From positions 10,728,501-10,792,500 of the forward strand of contig NC_087112.1 of assembly GCF_963855985.1 (NCBI RefSeq): 64,000 nucleotides of DNA, written 5' to 3'. Made by a program: the position numbers and the translations under genes. Position 1 is the stretch's first letter. Each line of letters starts with the position of its first letter. Below, in pieces: positions 33,707 to 45,494 of the stretch. This DNA comes from Ostrinia nubilalis. Its lineage: Eukaryota > Arthropoda > Insecta > Lepidoptera > Crambidae. The notes beneath the pieces are model-generated. The model made no database searches. It was not told where the DNA came from and worked only from the letters and a program-made list of their open reading frames with translations.

Positions 33707-34171
33707 TTAAAAAGTCGGTGGAAACAAACTAGATCTTTTGTCGGATCTGTAAAAGTCAAATAAAGGATGAGTAATGAAAATTAAAAACTGGCCGCGTTTG
33801 TCTAAAGTCCCCCTGGAAAATAACGTTGCTGGAGTTACTAAAATGGCCGCTGAAATATGGCGTCTACAGTATAAATACCGGTGTTTGCCTGAGGCGAAGG
33901 CTCCTGCCACAGTTTTTACAAAGTTTGTCATCGAATTTTTTTGTTTCACTTCGCTTCTATCTTCTTTCTGCCCTGTAATGGCATGCTTGAAATACTTTTC
34001 TTGGCCCAGATGAATAAAGTTTTCAATATTTGCACATTTATCGAAATGGACCTCGCAGGGTACGCTATTTGACACATTTTTAATAGGTCTAAATAATTCG
34101 CTAAGAACTAGAAAGTCAGGCCAGAAAGAAACTTGAAGGTGTATGATTGATAGAGGATGTATAAGATGCAA
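33707..34171 (-). other. Unexplained 154-codon open frame
   Basis: An uninterrupted minus frame of 154 codons, longer than I would expect by chance in sequence this AT-rich, and not inside a recognised transposon. No signal peptide, zinc finger or enzyme motif is apparent, the composition is mixed, and there is no second copy in the window. It could be an exon-like remnant or chance. I do not assign a function. Confidence 0.15.
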
Positions 34172-34697
34172 ATTACGTCATACTTTGATGACTCTGAAGT
34201 GCATTAAAAAATTGCAATTACGAGTAAATCCGAATCAGCTATGCACATAAATCTAATGCAAGTGCATAGATGACGCACACACTGGTATGCAATATTTAAA
34301 TGTATTCCAGTTCACAAATTGAAGGAACTTGTGGTCCTACGAGTGGAAATTCAAATTACTTGGCTTGCAGCCAGGCTGTTTAGCAGCATAAGCTATTAGC
34401 CGTTTGCGCAGCTACAACTGCCTACAGGCTGGCCGGCTGTTTGGCTGATCACATGCCACTTATGTTATGTAAATCCCTTGAAGATTGTCTAGTTATTTCT
34501 TTTCTATATTTGTATTAGTAAACACTTAGCTGTCCGTGTTGTAGGCTGCAGAATCTTGCAACAGGTAGAGATTTTTTCTCTGAGGTTCTGGGTTAGGTTG
34601 TCACTTGGAATACCTACAGGGCAAGATCACCCAACAGACTGTATCTGTATCGTTTGTATTCGTCTGACATGTCTAAGTAGTGTATAGTCTTTGGACA
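34172..34697. other. No gene seen
   Basis: Unassigned sequence between the open frame and the next dispersed repeat. Confidence 0.4.
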
Positions 34698-34800
34698 CGG
34701 GACTATTCCCACCTCTTGTTCCCACCGCTGCAACTCCTGTGTAGCCAGGATTTACAGCTTGACTGCCGATAAAAACAACCAGTGAAGGTCAAGTTATAAT
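34698..34800 (+). repeat. Dispersed repeat family F ('GTAGCCAGGATCTACAGC'), fragment
   Basis: 'GGGACTATTCCCACCTCTTG', 'CAACTCCTGTGTAGCCAGGA', 'CCAGTGAAGGTCAAGTT' match 51362-51550. An inverted fragment follows at 34966-35090. Confidence 0.6.
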
Positions 34801-34965
34801 TTATAGTCTTCGGACAATCATTTATGCTTAAAGTAACCTTGCAATATTAAACAAACGGTAAATATATTTATCAATTTCTTTATTTCCTTACCCTTCAAAA
34901 TTTACTACGCAATTCACTTGGCAATGTTGTAGTTTCGCTTCGAATTGCCTCTATTTTCTTCTGAT

Positions 34966-35090
34966 TAATTTCGTTGCGGGTCCAATGACAGTTTTAACTT
35001 TCCCCCGGGACAAACTTGGCCTTCACTGGTTGGGTTTTTTATTGGCGGTCCGGCTGTAGATCCTGGCGACAAAGGAATTGTTAGTTCCAT
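34966..35090 (-). repeat. Dispersed repeat family F, inverted fragment
   Basis: 'TTCTTCTGATTAATTTCGTT', 'GGGACAAACTTGGCCTTCAC', 'GTAGATCCTGGCGACAAAGG' are the complement of the 3' half of the copy at 51362-51550. It lies ~165 bp after a plus-strand fragment. Confidence 0.65.
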
Positions 35091-35733
35091 CTTTTTTTTT
35101 TAAGAATACGAATGTCTTTTAAAATAACCTTTCAGTTAGAAAGAATATTTATAGAAATGATTCATAATTTTAGTTTATGTTAGACTTACTTGACTATCAT
35201 TTTTTGTTTGTAAGACATTTTCTCAAATAATAAGTTCTGTTGTATTCAAATCATAATTTAAAACGGCGAAGCGCATTATCAAAGTGCGGTGAACCTGCAA
35301 AATTTCAAAGAAAACATAGTTGGAAATGGTAACATAATAACAATTCGCTAACTCTCTTTATGAAACCTTAAACATCAACAACAACAACAATTGTCTTTGA
35401 GTGCACAATTTATTTATTCTCTCGAAACCTTGTATTCTCCGGGGACCGGGAAAATGTAGCAATATAACGTTTCCTTTAAAGTCGTTGCTGTATTACTCTA
35501 AAATACTCATAATGGTAATATTAAAGTACCCGACGATCCGGTAGCTCGTCGTGGAGGATAATTATTAAACCCCCACTTTTAGGCCCGGTTCCCACCAAGG
35601 TGGAGCGGAGCGGAGACGAGAGGATATGTGCGGCGAAGCTGGCAAGCAAAACGGAGAAAAGCGGAGAGGAGACAAGATGAAAGGGATGTGTGAGCTAAGC
35701 GTTGCTGTCAGCTGTCAATCTATTGCTGTCTAA

Positions 35734-35908
35734 GAGTAGGCGCACACCGTTGATTTTTCGTCGGCCGATAGTTTAGTCGGGCTGTTGATCAGTATGGGCA
35801 TTTATGGGAGTGCGCACATTACGCCGATTCGATTTGGCCGATTCTTCATACAGTTTGAAATCGGGCACAACTATCGGCCAACTAAAAATCAACGGTGTGC
35901 GCCTACTC
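35734..35908. mobile_element. MITE with 25-bp perfect inverted ends, TAA target
   Basis: GAGTAGGCGCACACCGTTGA... at the left and ...TCAACGGTGTGCGCCTACTC at the right are exact inverses over 25 bp. TAA at 35731-35733 and 35909-35911. 175 bp, nested in the 35582-36206 element. A worn relative lies at 25853-25985. Confidence 0.85.
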
Positions 35909-35911
35909 TAA

Positions 35912-36017
35912 GGCTAAGTTGCACCACCATAATCTAACTTTGACAAACATCAAAAATCTGTCAAACTCCATACAAAAAGCACCGGTTACCGTTAAAGTTA
36001 TGTGGTGCAACTCAGCC
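35912..36017. mobile_element. GGTGCAAC-family MITE, TAA target
   Basis: GGCTAAGTTGCACCACC...GGTGCAACTCAGCC with TAA at 35909-35911 (shared with its neighbour) and 36018-36020. Sisters at 55063-55179 and 55593-55691. Central part 'CTTTGACAAACATCAAAAAT' pairs with the other half. 106 bp. Confidence 0.85.
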
Positions 36018-36459
36018 TAAGAAACACCGCACTGCTCTACTCTGTCAAATTCTACAGAAAAATGAGTCCGCCCGACACTTTTCCTCTTTTCTCCGCTCGA
36101 TCCATTTCCACACAACCGAAGCGGAGTGGAGATGTGCAAATAAAGAAATCTGATTGGTTATTCGAAATGCTTCTTTGCTCCGGTCCGCCTTGGTGAAAAC
36201 CGGGCCTTATGGGGGGTGCGGCCATTTATTACAAAACCCTTCTGTTTCCTTTTAATTGTCAATCAATCAGGGACTGAGGTTAAGATTGCGATGCTGAAGA
36301 ATGGCCGCGTTTATTTTTTGATTAGTCTGCTCTGTCATTGTCTGGGCCTTCATTTCCTTCGTCTTTGATGTCTGACTTTGAATATTTTGTGTTTATTACG
36401 ACATTATTAAGCTGGGTCTAATAACTGTTGGTAGCTTTATTTAGTTTATCATTAGACAT

Positions 36460-36625
36460 TGGTCCACCCACAAGGTGGACCGACGATATCATAAAGGTAG
36501 CAGGGAGGCGTTGGACGCAGGCCGCTACTAATCGATCAACATGGAAAACATTAAGGGAGGCCTATGTTCAGAAGTGGACGTCCTATGGCTGAAATAAATA
36601 ATAAATAAATAAATAATAAATAACT
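36460..36625 (+). repeat. RTE-type LINE 3' end with AATAAAT tail
   Basis: 'AAGGTGGACCGACGATATCA', 'AGGGAGGCGTTGGACGCAGG', 'GAAGTGGACGTCCTATGGCT', then an (AATAAAT)n run. Same subfamily as 26436-26607 but with a different terminal microsatellite. Confidence 0.7.
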
Positions 36626-39299
36626 TTATTTCAGTACCAAAGTTTCTTATAACTAAAAACAAAGGTTGACTCATTCTTTTAAGTGCATTTGCACCTGTGT
36701 CAGAAAGAGCCACTCTTCCGTAACTACAAAATGATTGCTACTAACAATTGATACATGCTAAAGTTTAATACATGAAAAGAGAAACAGTAGTGAATCCGCA
36801 GTAATTATCCACACCAATATTATAAAGAGAAAATATTTGATTGCATAAAAATTTAGAATATAATTTAAGTTGTAGTTGTAAATATCCAAATCCTAAGGTA
36901 GGTAAAACAATGAGAATTTATCCAGATTTGAGTAGTAGTTCGGTCTCTGTATAATCTAAGGTTTTTAGCCAGGATGTTACCAAAGTCTTAATTTCCCTGC
37001 ATGACATAGGGTAGATGTCTAAGATTTCGTTTATACGATTGTACAGAAATGATGATGATTAGACATTGGTGCATTGAAGAACAGGTTTTTTACCGTAAAC
37101 ACACATGCACATGTGTAAGCATGTAGTCTAGGAGGATATTAAAGTAATTACGAAATTACATCGACATTATACGAGTACATGATATAATCGCAACGTAATC
37201 TTTGCCAATAATACTTAAGTGTCTAGCCAGGCTGATTACTTCCTGATGTCCGTACAAGCTTCAGAATAAATATGTCTAATTCTGATTAGGTTAGGTAACC
37301 TGTCGTGAAGGGTTCCCTCTGCCGTGGTGTGTTGGAGTGGTTAGAGTCACTTATAAGAAAAAGAACCCATTAATAAAAGAGGTGACCCCTATGGTAACAC
37401 ATAGTAGGAATTTTGTTTTCAAAGTGGTCACTTAAAAATTAGGGATTGATGGTGAAAACGGGCATGAGGCCTCCCAAGTGGATATTCGTAGCCTGTCCTA
37501 GAGATGACTTGAGTGGTGTTTTGAAAATTTTTATCTAACAATTGTATTTTTCTGTTTCAGGTAAGCTGGCTGACATACGCTGTCTGTACCTCAGGTTTAA
37601 GAATTTAAGAATTTATTTTACCTGATTGGTAAACTACACTATTTTATCGATCATTTAGCAAACAATCTGTTGATGAAGTCTAAAAAAGCTCGATGTTGTC
37701 TTCATCACATCGCATCTTTCTGTTTCGGAAAGGAACAAATGTTTCGTTTCTGTGAAACTTGTGTGGTGGTTGTAAATAACAATCCTGAACTTAGTAACAC
37801 GCCAACTTTAGTTACAAAAGCTCTATCCTAGCCAAAAATGGTAAGAAATAACATTCGTTACAGCTGAAAAATTGATGCTCTCTTCGAAAAGTTCATTCAG
37901 CTGATGCGAGCAAGATAACTTGATTTAACAAAACGTCATTGATTGCAAAGAAACTCCAGACGAAATACTCTATAAATTAAATTGAGATCGTGCAATTTTT
38001 TCGATTCAACTCTGTCCCTAGAGTTTACTCTTCGATTATAAATTATCGACATCACATACGTTGTAATGTATTTCATCTGTCTGGGCATTAAACTATCTTT
38101 GGTCCCTGGAAAGTTTTCTTTGTTAACGATACTGTAAAATTTTCCACTTGCCGTTAAAAGGTAGGATTTACGATGCCCATCATAAGATCAAATAAAGAAA
38201 ATGTTTTAAATCAAATAAGACCAGTCTCATTGTTCGAGATTTTTCCTTTTGGGAACATTGTGTAACAATTGCTGGAAAAAAACTAAAACACAAATCGGTT
38301 TTAGCCGTTGAGCGCTGGATTAAACCGGTTCGAACAAGAAAATACCCCTTTTCAAGACGGATTAATTACAGATCCCCTCCCTGGAGATTGAAAGGCCTCG
38401 GAGATTTTTAATTTGCCTTTTCATCCATACGAGCCTTTGTTCTAGGTGTCCTCGAAAGAGGAAATTCCTAAACCTTTTTTCGTCGCATGATTCGGCGGCT
38501 TTCGGTTTTTTGACGACATTCTTTCGCGTTGTGAATCGAAAAACGAGAATCTATTTTTTAGATATCATCTTCGATACCTACTTTTGGTCTGATTTGATCT
38601 TGTTGGTTGAAGCTCTTTGATGTTATTACTTAGATTGATTTATGACATGTTTCAAAGTTAACCTTGTCAGAGATGGGATGTACTAGCAGATAATAATATT
38701 ATAGTCGACTGAGCACTGACTCTGTGTTTATTTTGATTGTCCGAAGAGTATCTTTTCCTTTATCATTTCACACAATAGTAAGTTTTATATTATTATTATG
38801 TTTGTACGCTTTGGAGCTCACGGGTCAAAAGTGGCCCGGTCCTTTATAAGGCTTGCGTGCTTATTATTATTATTTGCTCTTCGACATCGTTATGAGATGT
38901 TTATCACCCAAATTGAATGGTCAAAGCTAAGAGTAACCCGAACTCGATGCCGACCAAATATTTGACCGATGAGTTTGTAAATTCCTACGGAACTATCTAA
39001 AATGCATTAAATCACGTCCCGCATACATATTCATAGCCTAATAATATGCGGCCCGATGCACTCGCGTTTGCCTCGAACCGGAATTTTCCGGATTATGAAC
39101 CGGTATTTTCTGGATTACGAACCGGTACGCGGCGGCGCAGACCTGTTTCCCGGGAGATTATTATGTTATTAACTAGTAAGGACCGTGAAATCCGGGTTTT
39201 TGGATTGAAATAGTTTTTAGTGGGAGCTTTCGCTGCCGCTTTAAAATGTGTTACAATTTCAAGTGAACTTGATGAAAATATTTTAGTGTTCAGTTGTTT
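36626..39299. other. No gene seen
   Basis: Long unassigned AT-rich stretch. I see no paired inverted repeats with clear ends and no coding frame above ~74 codons. Confidence 0.4.
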
Positions 39300-40697
39300 C
39301 AATGTGTTTTGAAACATAGTAAAATCATACCATTATTTAAAGCAGGAGACAAAAGTGACCCATCCAACTTTAGACCTATATCGATACTACCTGCGCTCAG
39401 TAAAATATTTGAAAAAATTATTTTCAATCAACTACTGTCTCATTTTAACTTAAATAAACTGTTTCATGAAAAACAATATGGGTTCACAAAAGGGAAAAGT
39501 ACGACCGATGCAGGGGTTGCTCTTATCAAACACATTTTCGATGCTTGGCAGGAGAAAAAAGATGCTATTGGTGTATTTTGTGACTTATCGAAGGCGTTTG
39601 ACTGTGTTGATCATCAAACTCTGTTATTTAAGCTAGAACATTATGGCGTATCAGGCAAGGCCTTAAGCCTATTACACTCTTACCTCTCAGACAGATTACA
39701 AAAAGTAAATATTCACGGAACTAACTCTTCGGGCGCCCCCCTAAAAATGGGAGTGCCCCAAGGCTCAATACTGGGACCATTGCTCTTTCTGATTTATATA
39801 AATGATCTACCTTTTTATTCAAAGGACCTTTGTGAGATAGTATTATTTGCTGATGACACTTCTTTAATTTTTAAAACTGACAGGCGTCAGGAAATATTTG
39901 ACGACGTGAATAATGCTCTTTCCAAAGTATTAGACTGGTTTACAACTAATAATTTGCTATTAAACGCAAAAAAAACTAAATGTTTAAAATTCACTATGCC
40001 TAATGTCAAACAAGTTAATACTAATATTACAGTAAATAATGAACGCATTGAACTGACAAACTCTACTGTCTTTCTAGGTATTACCCTAGACTGTAAATTA
40101 CAATGGGGCCCCCATATTGCTGCCTTGGCGGGAAGACTTAGTTCAGCTGCCTTTGCGGTGAGAAAGATCAGAAACTTGACTGATGTTGAAACAGCAAGGC
40201 TTGTATATTTTAGTTATTTTCATAGTATTATGTCTTATGGTCTTTTACTGTGGGGCTCAGCAGCAGACATAGAATCAATTTTCATTTTACAGAAAAGAGC
40301 TGTTCGGGCAATATACGGTCTTAAACCACGTGACTCGCTTAGAGAAGTTTTTAAAGAAATCAATATATTGACTGTGGCTTCGCAATACATATTTGATAAC
40401 ATTATGTATGTCCGTAAACATATACATTTATTTACTAAGAAAAGTGACGTCCACTCATTTAACACGAGACATAAGAATAAACTTGCTGTTCCATCATTTA
40501 GGTTGCATAAGATAGGTAATTCATTCTTGGGGAAATGTATTACCATATTTAACAAAATACCACACAACCTTGTCGAATTGCCAATAAACAAATTTAAGAT
40601 ACATATAAAAAATACCCTTATGTCCAAAGGGTACTACAAGGTTCGAGACTATATTGATGACAAGGATGTGTGGTCAGTTCAGTCTGCACATATTTGA
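39294..40697 (+). CDS. Non-LTR reverse transcriptase (ORF2 fragment, 467 aa)
   Basis: RNA-directed DNA polymerase of a LINE, which would copy element RNA at a nicked target. Motifs in order: IPLFKAGDKSDPSNFRPIS (residues ~12-30), DLSKAFDCVDH (~97-107), GVPQGSILGPLLF (~153-165), FADDTS (~185-190, catalytic DD), then thumb and C-terminal segment (KRAVRAIYGL, FNTRHKNKLAVPSFR, INKFKIHIKNTL). The frame is open to its natural-looking end. Full-length ORF2 would have ~400-450 more residues with an APE endonuclease; the first ~5 codons here probably come from flanking DNA. Without the endonuclease it is not expected to be mobile by itself. Confidence 0.9.
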   Translation: MFQCVLKHSKIIPLFKAGDKSDPSNFRPISILPALSKIFEKIIFNQLLSHFNLNKLFHEKQYGFTKGKSTTDAGVALIKHIFDAWQEKKDAIGVFCDLSKAFDCVDHQTLLFKLEHYGVSGKALSLLHSYLSDRLQKVNIHGTNSSGAPLKMGVPQGSILGPLLFLIYINDLPFYSKDLCEIVLFADDTSLIFKTDRRQEIFDDVNNALSKVLDWFTTNNLLLNAKKTKCLKFTMPNVKQVNTNITVNNERIELTNSTVFLGITLDCKLQWGPHIAALAGRLSSAAFAVRKIRNLTDVETARLVYFSYFHSIMSYGLLLWGSAADIESIFILQKRAVRAIYGLKPRDSLREVFKEINILTVASQYIFDNIMYVRKHIHLFTKKSDVHSFNTRHKNKLAVPSFRLHKIGNSFLGKCITIFNKIPHNLVELPINKFKIHIKNTLMSKGYYKVRDYIDDKDVWSVQSAHI

Positions 40698-40965
40698 TGT
40701 ACTTAAATTTGACTATTCTTACCTAATAGATAATTCCTGGCAATAAGTGGTGACTGAGTTTGTTCCGGCGTTTCTTCTCAGCACTTGCCATATGTTTGTC
40801 TCGAAGCGCTGGTAGGGCCCAAAAGATAAGGAGACATGTAAAGTGCCCCATAAGGGCTACCTTTTCTTTTTTTATTATTTTCTATTGACGTTCATAAGTG
40901 CCACTTGTGGTCTAAACTGAATAAATATTTTTGATTTTTTGATTTTTTTTTTTTTTTTTTGAAAG
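39300..40965 (+). mobile_element. Jockey/CR1-group LINE, 5'-truncated
   Basis: Carries the reverse transcriptase part of ORF2, a ~240-bp 3' untranslated region and a terminal TTTTGATTTTTTGATTTT run plus poly-T. The endonuclease and ORF1 are absent, so insertion stopped early, as is usual for LINEs. 3' tails of the same family are at 2046-2210, 16333-16470, 45495-45615 and 58833-58906. The microsatellite-type tail favours the CR1/Zenon side of the group, but I cannot settle the clade. Confidence 0.85.
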
Positions 40966-40999
40966 CAATGCTTCATGGGATACTTGATTGTTTAATCTT

Positions 41000-41602
41000 T
41001 CCTGAAAATAAATTGGTGTTTAATACTCAATAATTTATTGCATTCATAATGTTACAAAAGGTTGTGTTTAAACGATGTAGTAACTTTTAAAATAGCCTAA
41101 ACTCCCTAATATTATTTTTATTAGAATAGGCATTTTCTTTTTTGTCCCTGGTGATAGTCGAACCCAATAAATCCAAACCAAAAGCGTCTAAATCTCTAAC
41201 AGTGAACCACTAACACGTTAAAAAAGACTACATTTTATTCTAGGCTTACAGAATTTAGACCTGAATCTGAAACTGGTCGAAGCCTCAAAATACGGGCGGA
41301 AATTTTCACGCTCAATTGCGCTCACCAGAACCCAATTGAATGAAAGTTCATAGAAATAGACAATCCTGGACGATATTTCACGCTGAACGGATAGGCTGCT
41401 GGCGCGGAAATTGTCCATATCCGAGAATCGAACGGATTTACGACCCGATTGGGATGAAGTACTCTGTAGCTAAGGTGAGGAAGGCTGGGGAAAGGATAGA
41501 TAGTTGGGAGATAGGTTTTATGTTCGTCAGTGTACTTTTATGTTTAGCAACTGTTGAAACACTTTATAGAAGACATTTTGTCTATTCTATACTCTATTCT
41601 AT
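41000..41602. other. No gene seen
   Basis: Unassigned sequence. Two opposite ~60-90 codon frames overlap at 41218-41615 without motifs. Confidence 0.4.
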
Positions 41603-41838
41603 ACTTCTATACTAATATTATAAATGCGAAAGTAACTCGGTCTGTCTGTCTGTCATGCTTTCACGCCTAAACCAGTGAACCGATTTTGATGAAATTGGCA
41701 TAGAGATAGTTTGAGTCCCGGGAAAGGACATAGGATAGTTTTTATCCCGGTTTTTGAAACAGGGACGCGCGCGATGTAGTTTTTCTGTGACAGACCAAAA
41801 TCCACGCGGGCGAAGCCGCGGTCGGAAAGCTACTCGTA
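41603..41838 (-). repeat. GACA-family dispersed repeat
   Basis: Minus-strand copy: TCTGTCTGTCTGTC microsatellite, 'CCGGGAAAGGACATAGGATA', 'GCGGGCGAAGCCGCGG', 'GGAAAGCTA' end. Full length. Confidence 0.75.
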
Positions 41839-43649
41839 GTTAGATAAACAGATGCAAAATAGGAGCCGTAATATTAATGAAAGTCACGTTAAAAGAATCT
41901 TTATACATAAAAGAATCTGATTCATATTAAGATGGCTTTATTATTTTTCAAACTTTACAATTTAGTACCAAATTGTTATATTTTCTTATTAGTTCCAAGT
42001 CCAACGCTTTTTATTTTAGCTCGTAAGATCTTTTGAATGTAATTAATTAGGCATATCGTTTGCCTTAATTATTTTGTGTTTCTTAATTCTGATTCCGAAT
42101 GGATATCGCAAAGAAATACAAAGTCCCAATTAATTAGGGCCTAAATTGTTTGACTCAACATTTATCGTACAACTTAGTTTTTTCTCACAAGATCTTAAAA
42201 AAAAAAAAAAACAATCCTGACGCTCAAAAAACGCTAGTATCGGAAGACAAGACAATATGACAATATTCAATATGGGTAACATCCTTCACTGGTTCATAAA
42301 CACAGTTATCTCTTTGATTAACACTGCCGCAGCGATGGACGGACAGCATTATGTGATAGATCATTAGAAGGTGGGTTAGTCAATTAGGTAGCTTGAATTA
42401 TCAATTGCTTACGTCATAACTTCAATGAAGCACCTATTAAAGCGCTGCTTCAAAGCAATAATTTTGAGCTGTAACATTTCAAAACTAACTAAAACTAAAC
42501 AATTTAAAACAAAGGACAAAATGGTAAAGCATAAAAATTTACAGCCATTGTTAACCGCTAACTTTCCGTTTCGACCTGCTACATTGTGATACATTATCAA
42601 AGAGGACCCACATACAAATATCTGGAAGAGTGCTGCGCGTTATTGCTTCCAAACGGACGGCTTTAAAACGTGCGCGTATTGCGGCTAGTGACGCGACAAG
42701 GAATACGTTATCGATACTTTGATGAAAATAAAAATTAATCGAATACTATAATCGATTTGCCGTAGTGCCAAATTCCAGAAAAGACACTAAATGAATAAAA
42801 TTATGTACAGAAACGCTTTCCTTTGTATCGTATGTAAAAGATTTTTATATAATTATTTCATTATACTAGTATTCTTTTATTATTGGCTGGCGTTCGTATT
42901 TTTTATTTCTAGGATATGTTCAATTAACCATTAACTTGTCATATCTATTTAGACAATATAAAATTAAAAATAAATGTAATGTTTATGTGTGTGTTATTAA
43001 CGGTTGTAGTTGCTATTTTCAATTTGATAGCTTTCTTCTCACTTTTATTAAAATATCGATAACATTGTAAGTTGATTTATCGAACACTCTCACACCTATT
43101 GGATTATTACAAGTTGGGGATATGTGAGCTCGTTTTGCGCGCGATATAAGCGCGATCAGCCATAGTTGCCGCTTGCTGTCTATTGTTTCACAGCAATATG
43201 CGCAGCGTATGTAATAATACACCCCGTAAATGCTTGTTAAACGGATAGTTTACCTCAGTTAATGTGTATTCTACGGGTGTATAGGTAATATATCTCAAGC
43301 CTTAGAGTTGATGTATCGAACATTACTAATACTGATAAAGATAGCGACTTTGATATTATAAATAGATTAGAGAGAAGAAAAAATTGCGTGAAGGTCTTGT
43401 ACTTCTTGTTCTTATCGTGTGGACAACAAACCTAAACAGTGTCAGCCCAAAACTTTGCCACAAGAGTGGCGTTATCATTAGCCTTCATTATAATATATCT
43501 TCCTGCGTGCAGTTGTTTAGGCACGCAGGGCATGATAATTCATGTGTTTCCTCGGCTGGGGAACCACTCTTGCACTCGCAAGAGTGCTCGCACATGAACA
43601 GATTGTCCTCACTACGGCCGACCTGCGTCCGAAGGTCTTGTACTGTAAG
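41839..43649. other. No gene seen
   Basis: AT-rich sequence. The 130-codon frame starting at 43384 begins at a non-ATG codon, has no motif and runs into a dispersed repeat, so it is not called. Confidence 0.4.
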
Positions 43650-43725
43650 CACTGGTATATTCCCATCCCTCGTTGCCACCACATCAACTCATGTAAAGCC
43701 AAGATCTATAGATTACCCATCACTG
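43650..43725 (+). repeat. Dispersed repeat family F, diverged fragment
   Basis: 'TATTCCCATCCCTCGTTGCC', 'ATGTAAAGCCAAGATCTATA' parallel the 'TATTCCCACCTCTCGTTCCC' and 'GTGTAGCCAGGATCTACAG' segments of the copy at 51362. Confidence 0.45.
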
Positions 43726-44004
43726 AAATCTAACCGGAGAAGGATGGCGTGTAGTCTTGAATCTACTGTACTGTAGTAGAATATCGACTTTTTTCAAACC
43801 ATAATAATTACGAGTACACCTTCACACGTGTATTTTGAAGTACAATATCGACGTTTTAGGACCAGTGTGGGTTTCTAAAAATATAACTTTATATCGTTTA
43901 AATCATATTCAAGTATTGTTTATTTGCTAAGTGATTCCTGAAAATCAATAGGAAAATGAAATTAATGCAGAATCACGTCCCTCTTGCGTTATTAATATTA
44001 CAAT

Positions 44005-44985
44005 TAGGGAATGCAAAACCGGTTAATCGGAAACCGAAAAATCGGAAAAACCGCCCTTTTTCGACGAATTCTAAAACCGGTTTTAAAAATCGAAACCCGG
44101 ATTTAAATCGGTTTTTCTATCTGTATACACGTAACAAATTCCATAAATAAGCAATATCATTTTATTATAATATAACCTGGGTATTTTGATATTTGACGAA
44201 TATTTGGTTATTTTACAATTTATAACTTGGCAACATTGTCACTTGGTTACTCCGTCGTTTACCTTTGAACGGGGAATTCCCGATAATTATTTAAGACTCA
44301 TACCGCCCGCGCCCGCCACCTGACAAGACCCACCCCGCGATTCAGATAGTTGGTGATTATTGCAGTGAATAATTAACCTATGTGTGAGTGAATTGAACAG
44401 TTTTTATTTCTGAATTGTTTTGAACATTGAATCTCATTTATTTGCGATATCTGCAGAAGCTTATTACTGTAATACTTAGTGTATTGAAATTTGACAGAAA
44501 TACCACCTAACGTTCACAAATAAAGCTTTTTACATTTTATTCTACTTTTTAATTTAAGATATTGCTTAAATCAATCGTAATTTTAAACAAATACGTTTTT
44601 GATGTACATTACGTACATGGTGGTAATTAACAAAATACTAAACCGACAGAGTAATGAATTTTAAAAACGTATTCGTTGACAATTATTACGTACAATGGAG
44701 ATAAACTACCATCCCTTGAGTTAAATTTAGCTTATTCATTATGTATTATGTGCCTATAATGCCTAATGAATAAGCTAAATTTATCAAAACTGTTATAACC
44801 CTCTCTTAAATAATGTAATCTAACACAAAACGGACAGGACGTAACAAATCGCTGTATGTAACTACTAGTTGATTGAAAAAAAAAATAGAACGATAATAAC
44901 CGATTAAAAACCGAAAACCGGTTTTTTTTCTTGGAAACCGAAAAAAAAATCGGTTTTTTATAAACTTTCGGTTTTGCATACCCTA
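44005..44985. mobile_element. Non-autonomous hAT-superfamily transposon (981 bp)
   Basis: Left end TAGGGAATGCAAAACCGG, right end GGTTTTGCATACCCTA (inverse with one change). Perfect 8-bp duplication ATTACAAT at 43997-44004 and 44986-44993. Subterminal ends carry AACCGGTT, ATCGGAAACCGAAAA-type repeats. A smaller perfect hairpin (AAATTTAGCTTATTCA) lies inside near 44725-44785. No transposase frame. Confidence 0.9.
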
Positions 44986-45494
44986 ATTACAATACAATGA
45001 ATTGTTTGCCGAAGATTTCTGTGAGCTGGGAAATTATGGTATGAGCCAAAATAATGTGTCTTCTATCAAAACAATACTATTAATACAAATGTTAATTAGA
45101 GAAAATCTTTAAAAAACAAAACATAATCGTTCTTAAAATGTTTAGTTAATTAATTTATTTATTTGTAAATGACATTAATTTAATCTGAGTAAGTGGGCAT
45201 TTGCAAATTGGAATTTGGGTAGATTTTACTATCGATAAAATCTATAGAATAGTTCCTGCACTAGCGATTACCTCACTAATTCTGTGAATTACGCGTCATG
45301 GCGTCCGAATTATACGCATTGTTTCGAATTTGTAAACCTTTATACATTGTCATAGACACGTTGTTTAATGAATTAGATAGTGTTTTAATCTAGCTTTGTT
45401 ATTGGCTAGCTAGGCTTTGTTATGAAATAAGTGAATAAGTAGGAACTGTGTGAGTGAAAGCTAAGCAGGTAATCTTGTCGATACGTATTTTATA

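Larger units (their letters stand above)
35582..36206. mobile_element. Outer MITE holding two inserted MITEs (TTA target)
   Basis: Left end GGCCCGGTTCCCACCAAGG and right end CCTTGGTGAAAACCGGGCC are inverse. TTA lies on both sides (35579-35581, 36207-36209). The two elements 35734-35908 and 35912-36017 sit inside at one TAA. Interior is rich in GCGGAG repeats. Non-coding. The 3-bp TWA target suggests PIF/Harbinger. Confidence 0.75.

Noticed and set aside
40235..40627. 130-codon minus-strand frame
   Set aside because: Shadow of the plus-strand LINE ORF2, no motif of its own.
43384..43776. 130-codon plus-strand frame with a hydrophobic start that could suggest a secreted protein
   Set aside because: Begins at TTG rather than ATG, has no domain, and its second half lies in dispersed repeat F.
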